NCBI GenBank assembly: GCA_024401895.1
Contig: JAKSKE010000001.1
Location: 1-64,000 of the forward strand
Reading direction: 5' to 3'
Source of the DNA: Bacteroidales bacterium
Lineage (GTDB): Bacteria > Bacteroidota > Bacteroidia > Bacteroidales > UBA932
DNA length: 64,000 nt
Positions 63,511-64,000 of the stretch are shown in pieces. The position numbers were made by a program, and so were the translations under genes. A model generated the notes under the pieces. The model worked only from the letters and a program-made list of their open reading frames with translations, was not told where the DNA came from and made no database searches. Numbering within the stretch: the stretch's first letter is position 1; each line of letters opens with the position of its first letter.

Positions 63511-64000
63511 CTAGCGCTTTAAAGTCACGTTCTTTTCGTAGTCGGCAATCTCCTTGAGATAGGCTTCGCCTACAGGAACACCGTTACGCTCGCAGAACTC
63601 GTCGTACACAGCTCCCCAAGGCATTGCCTTAGCCTCTTCGAGGTAGGTCAGAACTTCGGCGGTACGCCCCTCGATTTCGTATTTGCTGATGGTTGCGGTA
63701 GGTTCCAAAAGGGCGCGCAGCATACATTTCTGGGCGGCCCGGCTGCCTATCACATAAGCTCCTATGCGGTTGATTGCGCCGTCGAAGTAATCGAGGCCGT
63801 AGTGTACCCTGTCCAGGGCGCCGGCGCGCACTATTTCGGCGAACAGCTCAAGGGTGGGGTCATCCATAATTGTCACGTGGTCGGAGTCCCAGCGGACGGG
63901 CCTGGACACGTGAAGCATAAGTTCGGGAACGAACTGCAGCAGGGCGCTCACTTTGTCGGCAGGACTCTCGGTGGGGTGATAGTGGCCCGTGTCGATTGTG
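63511..64000 (-). CDS. rhaA: L-rhamnose isomerase (C-terminal part; gene continues past window)
   Basis: The frame is open to base 64000, so the N-terminal part is outside. The visible 163 residues match the C-terminal half of RhaA: DTGHYHPTESPADK with metal-site residues, LHVSRPVRWDSDHV, LDYFDGAINRIGAYVIGSRAAQK and the end of the barrel. RhaA isomerises L-rhamnose to L-rhamnulose. A GTG inside this frame (63951) is not the start, because conserved sequence continues upstream of it. It is followed by rhaD after 2 bp. Confidence 0.93.
   Translation of the reverse strand, partial: TIDTGHYHPTESPADKVSALLQFVPELMLHVSRPVRWDSDHVTIMDDPTLELFAEIVRAGALDRVHYGLDYFDGAINRIGAYVIGSRAAQKCMLRALLEPTATISKYEIEGRTAEVLTYLEEAKAMPWGAVYDEFCERNGVPVGEAYLKEIADYEKNVTLKR

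Noticed and set aside
1..64000. tRNA genes, CRISPR arrays, insertion sequences, prophage genes
   Set aside because: No T-loop/acceptor patterns, regularly spaced repeats, transposase or integrase-like proteins were seen on reading both strands.

Overview
The window is a stretch of a Bacteroidales-type (Bacteroidota) chromosome, probably from an uncultured gut or host-associated lineage. The lineage call rests on several things seen together: promoters of the TTTG / TAnnTTTG type with a constant 20-nt spacer, DUF4783 and DUF5686 proteins, a BspA-type leucine-rich-repeat surface protein with a 'Fibrobacter major paralogous' C-terminal domain, a eukaryote-like isoleucyl-tRNA synthetase, many lipoproteins, and little sign of Shine-Dalgarno leaders. 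No tRNA, rRNA, CRISPR array, IS element or prophage gene was recognised. Coding density is very high, and only one gap (2204-2882) exceeds 300 bases.

Layout. (1) 1-2203 (+): 3' part of a large surface LRR protein. Its last ~180 bp look like the variable region of a diversity-generating retroelement (DGR) target, followed at once by a GAAA-capped hairpin. (2) 2204-2882: non-coding and packed with inverted repeats. (3) 2883-7175 (-): ileS - dksA-like - lspA. (4) 7244-8435 (+): cvpA-like - tsaB. (5) 8432-10405 (-): greA - HIT - thioredoxin-fold lipoprotein without the CXXC pair. (6) 10499-21638 (-): a glycogen operon, xseA - xseB - glgB - debranching enzyme - GT4 glycogen synthase - GH57 - glgP - ribF, with a promoter at one end and a terminator at the other. 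(7) 21620-24786 (-): engB - prs - small Cys-rich membrane protein - der. (8) 24796-32077: an NtrY-like histidine kinase (-), a DUF4783 protein (+), cmk - ispH and efp (-), and an NtrC-like regulator (+) that lacks a DNA-binding domain. (9) 32061-45136 (-): a ten-gene block, yigZ - serC - DUF1015 - recQ - dnaG - metG - secreted protein - O-methyltransferase - dnaX - lptB. (10) 45176-50968: a pRiA4b ORF-3-like protein (+), a sugar permease - ROK kinase - FKBP isomerase unit (-), and a GH20 hexosaminidase (+). (11) 50984-64000 (-): rhaA (partial) - rhaD - GH3 - manA - glycerophosphodiesterase - sufB - pnuC - sufC - sufD - ispE - DUF5686 - polyprenyl synthase.

How the genes fit together. Most of the window is housekeeping: translation, replication, isoprenoid synthesis, Fe-S assembly and lipoprotein processing. 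It is interleaved with carbohydrate metabolism. Glycogen synthesis and breakdown lie in one operon. GH20, permease and ROK genes suggest amino-sugar scavenging, and rhaA/rhaD/GH3/manA suggest use of plant or host glycans. The most unusual element is the candidate DGR target at the left edge. No reverse transcriptase or template repeat is inside the window, so the call rests on codon pattern and hairpin alone.
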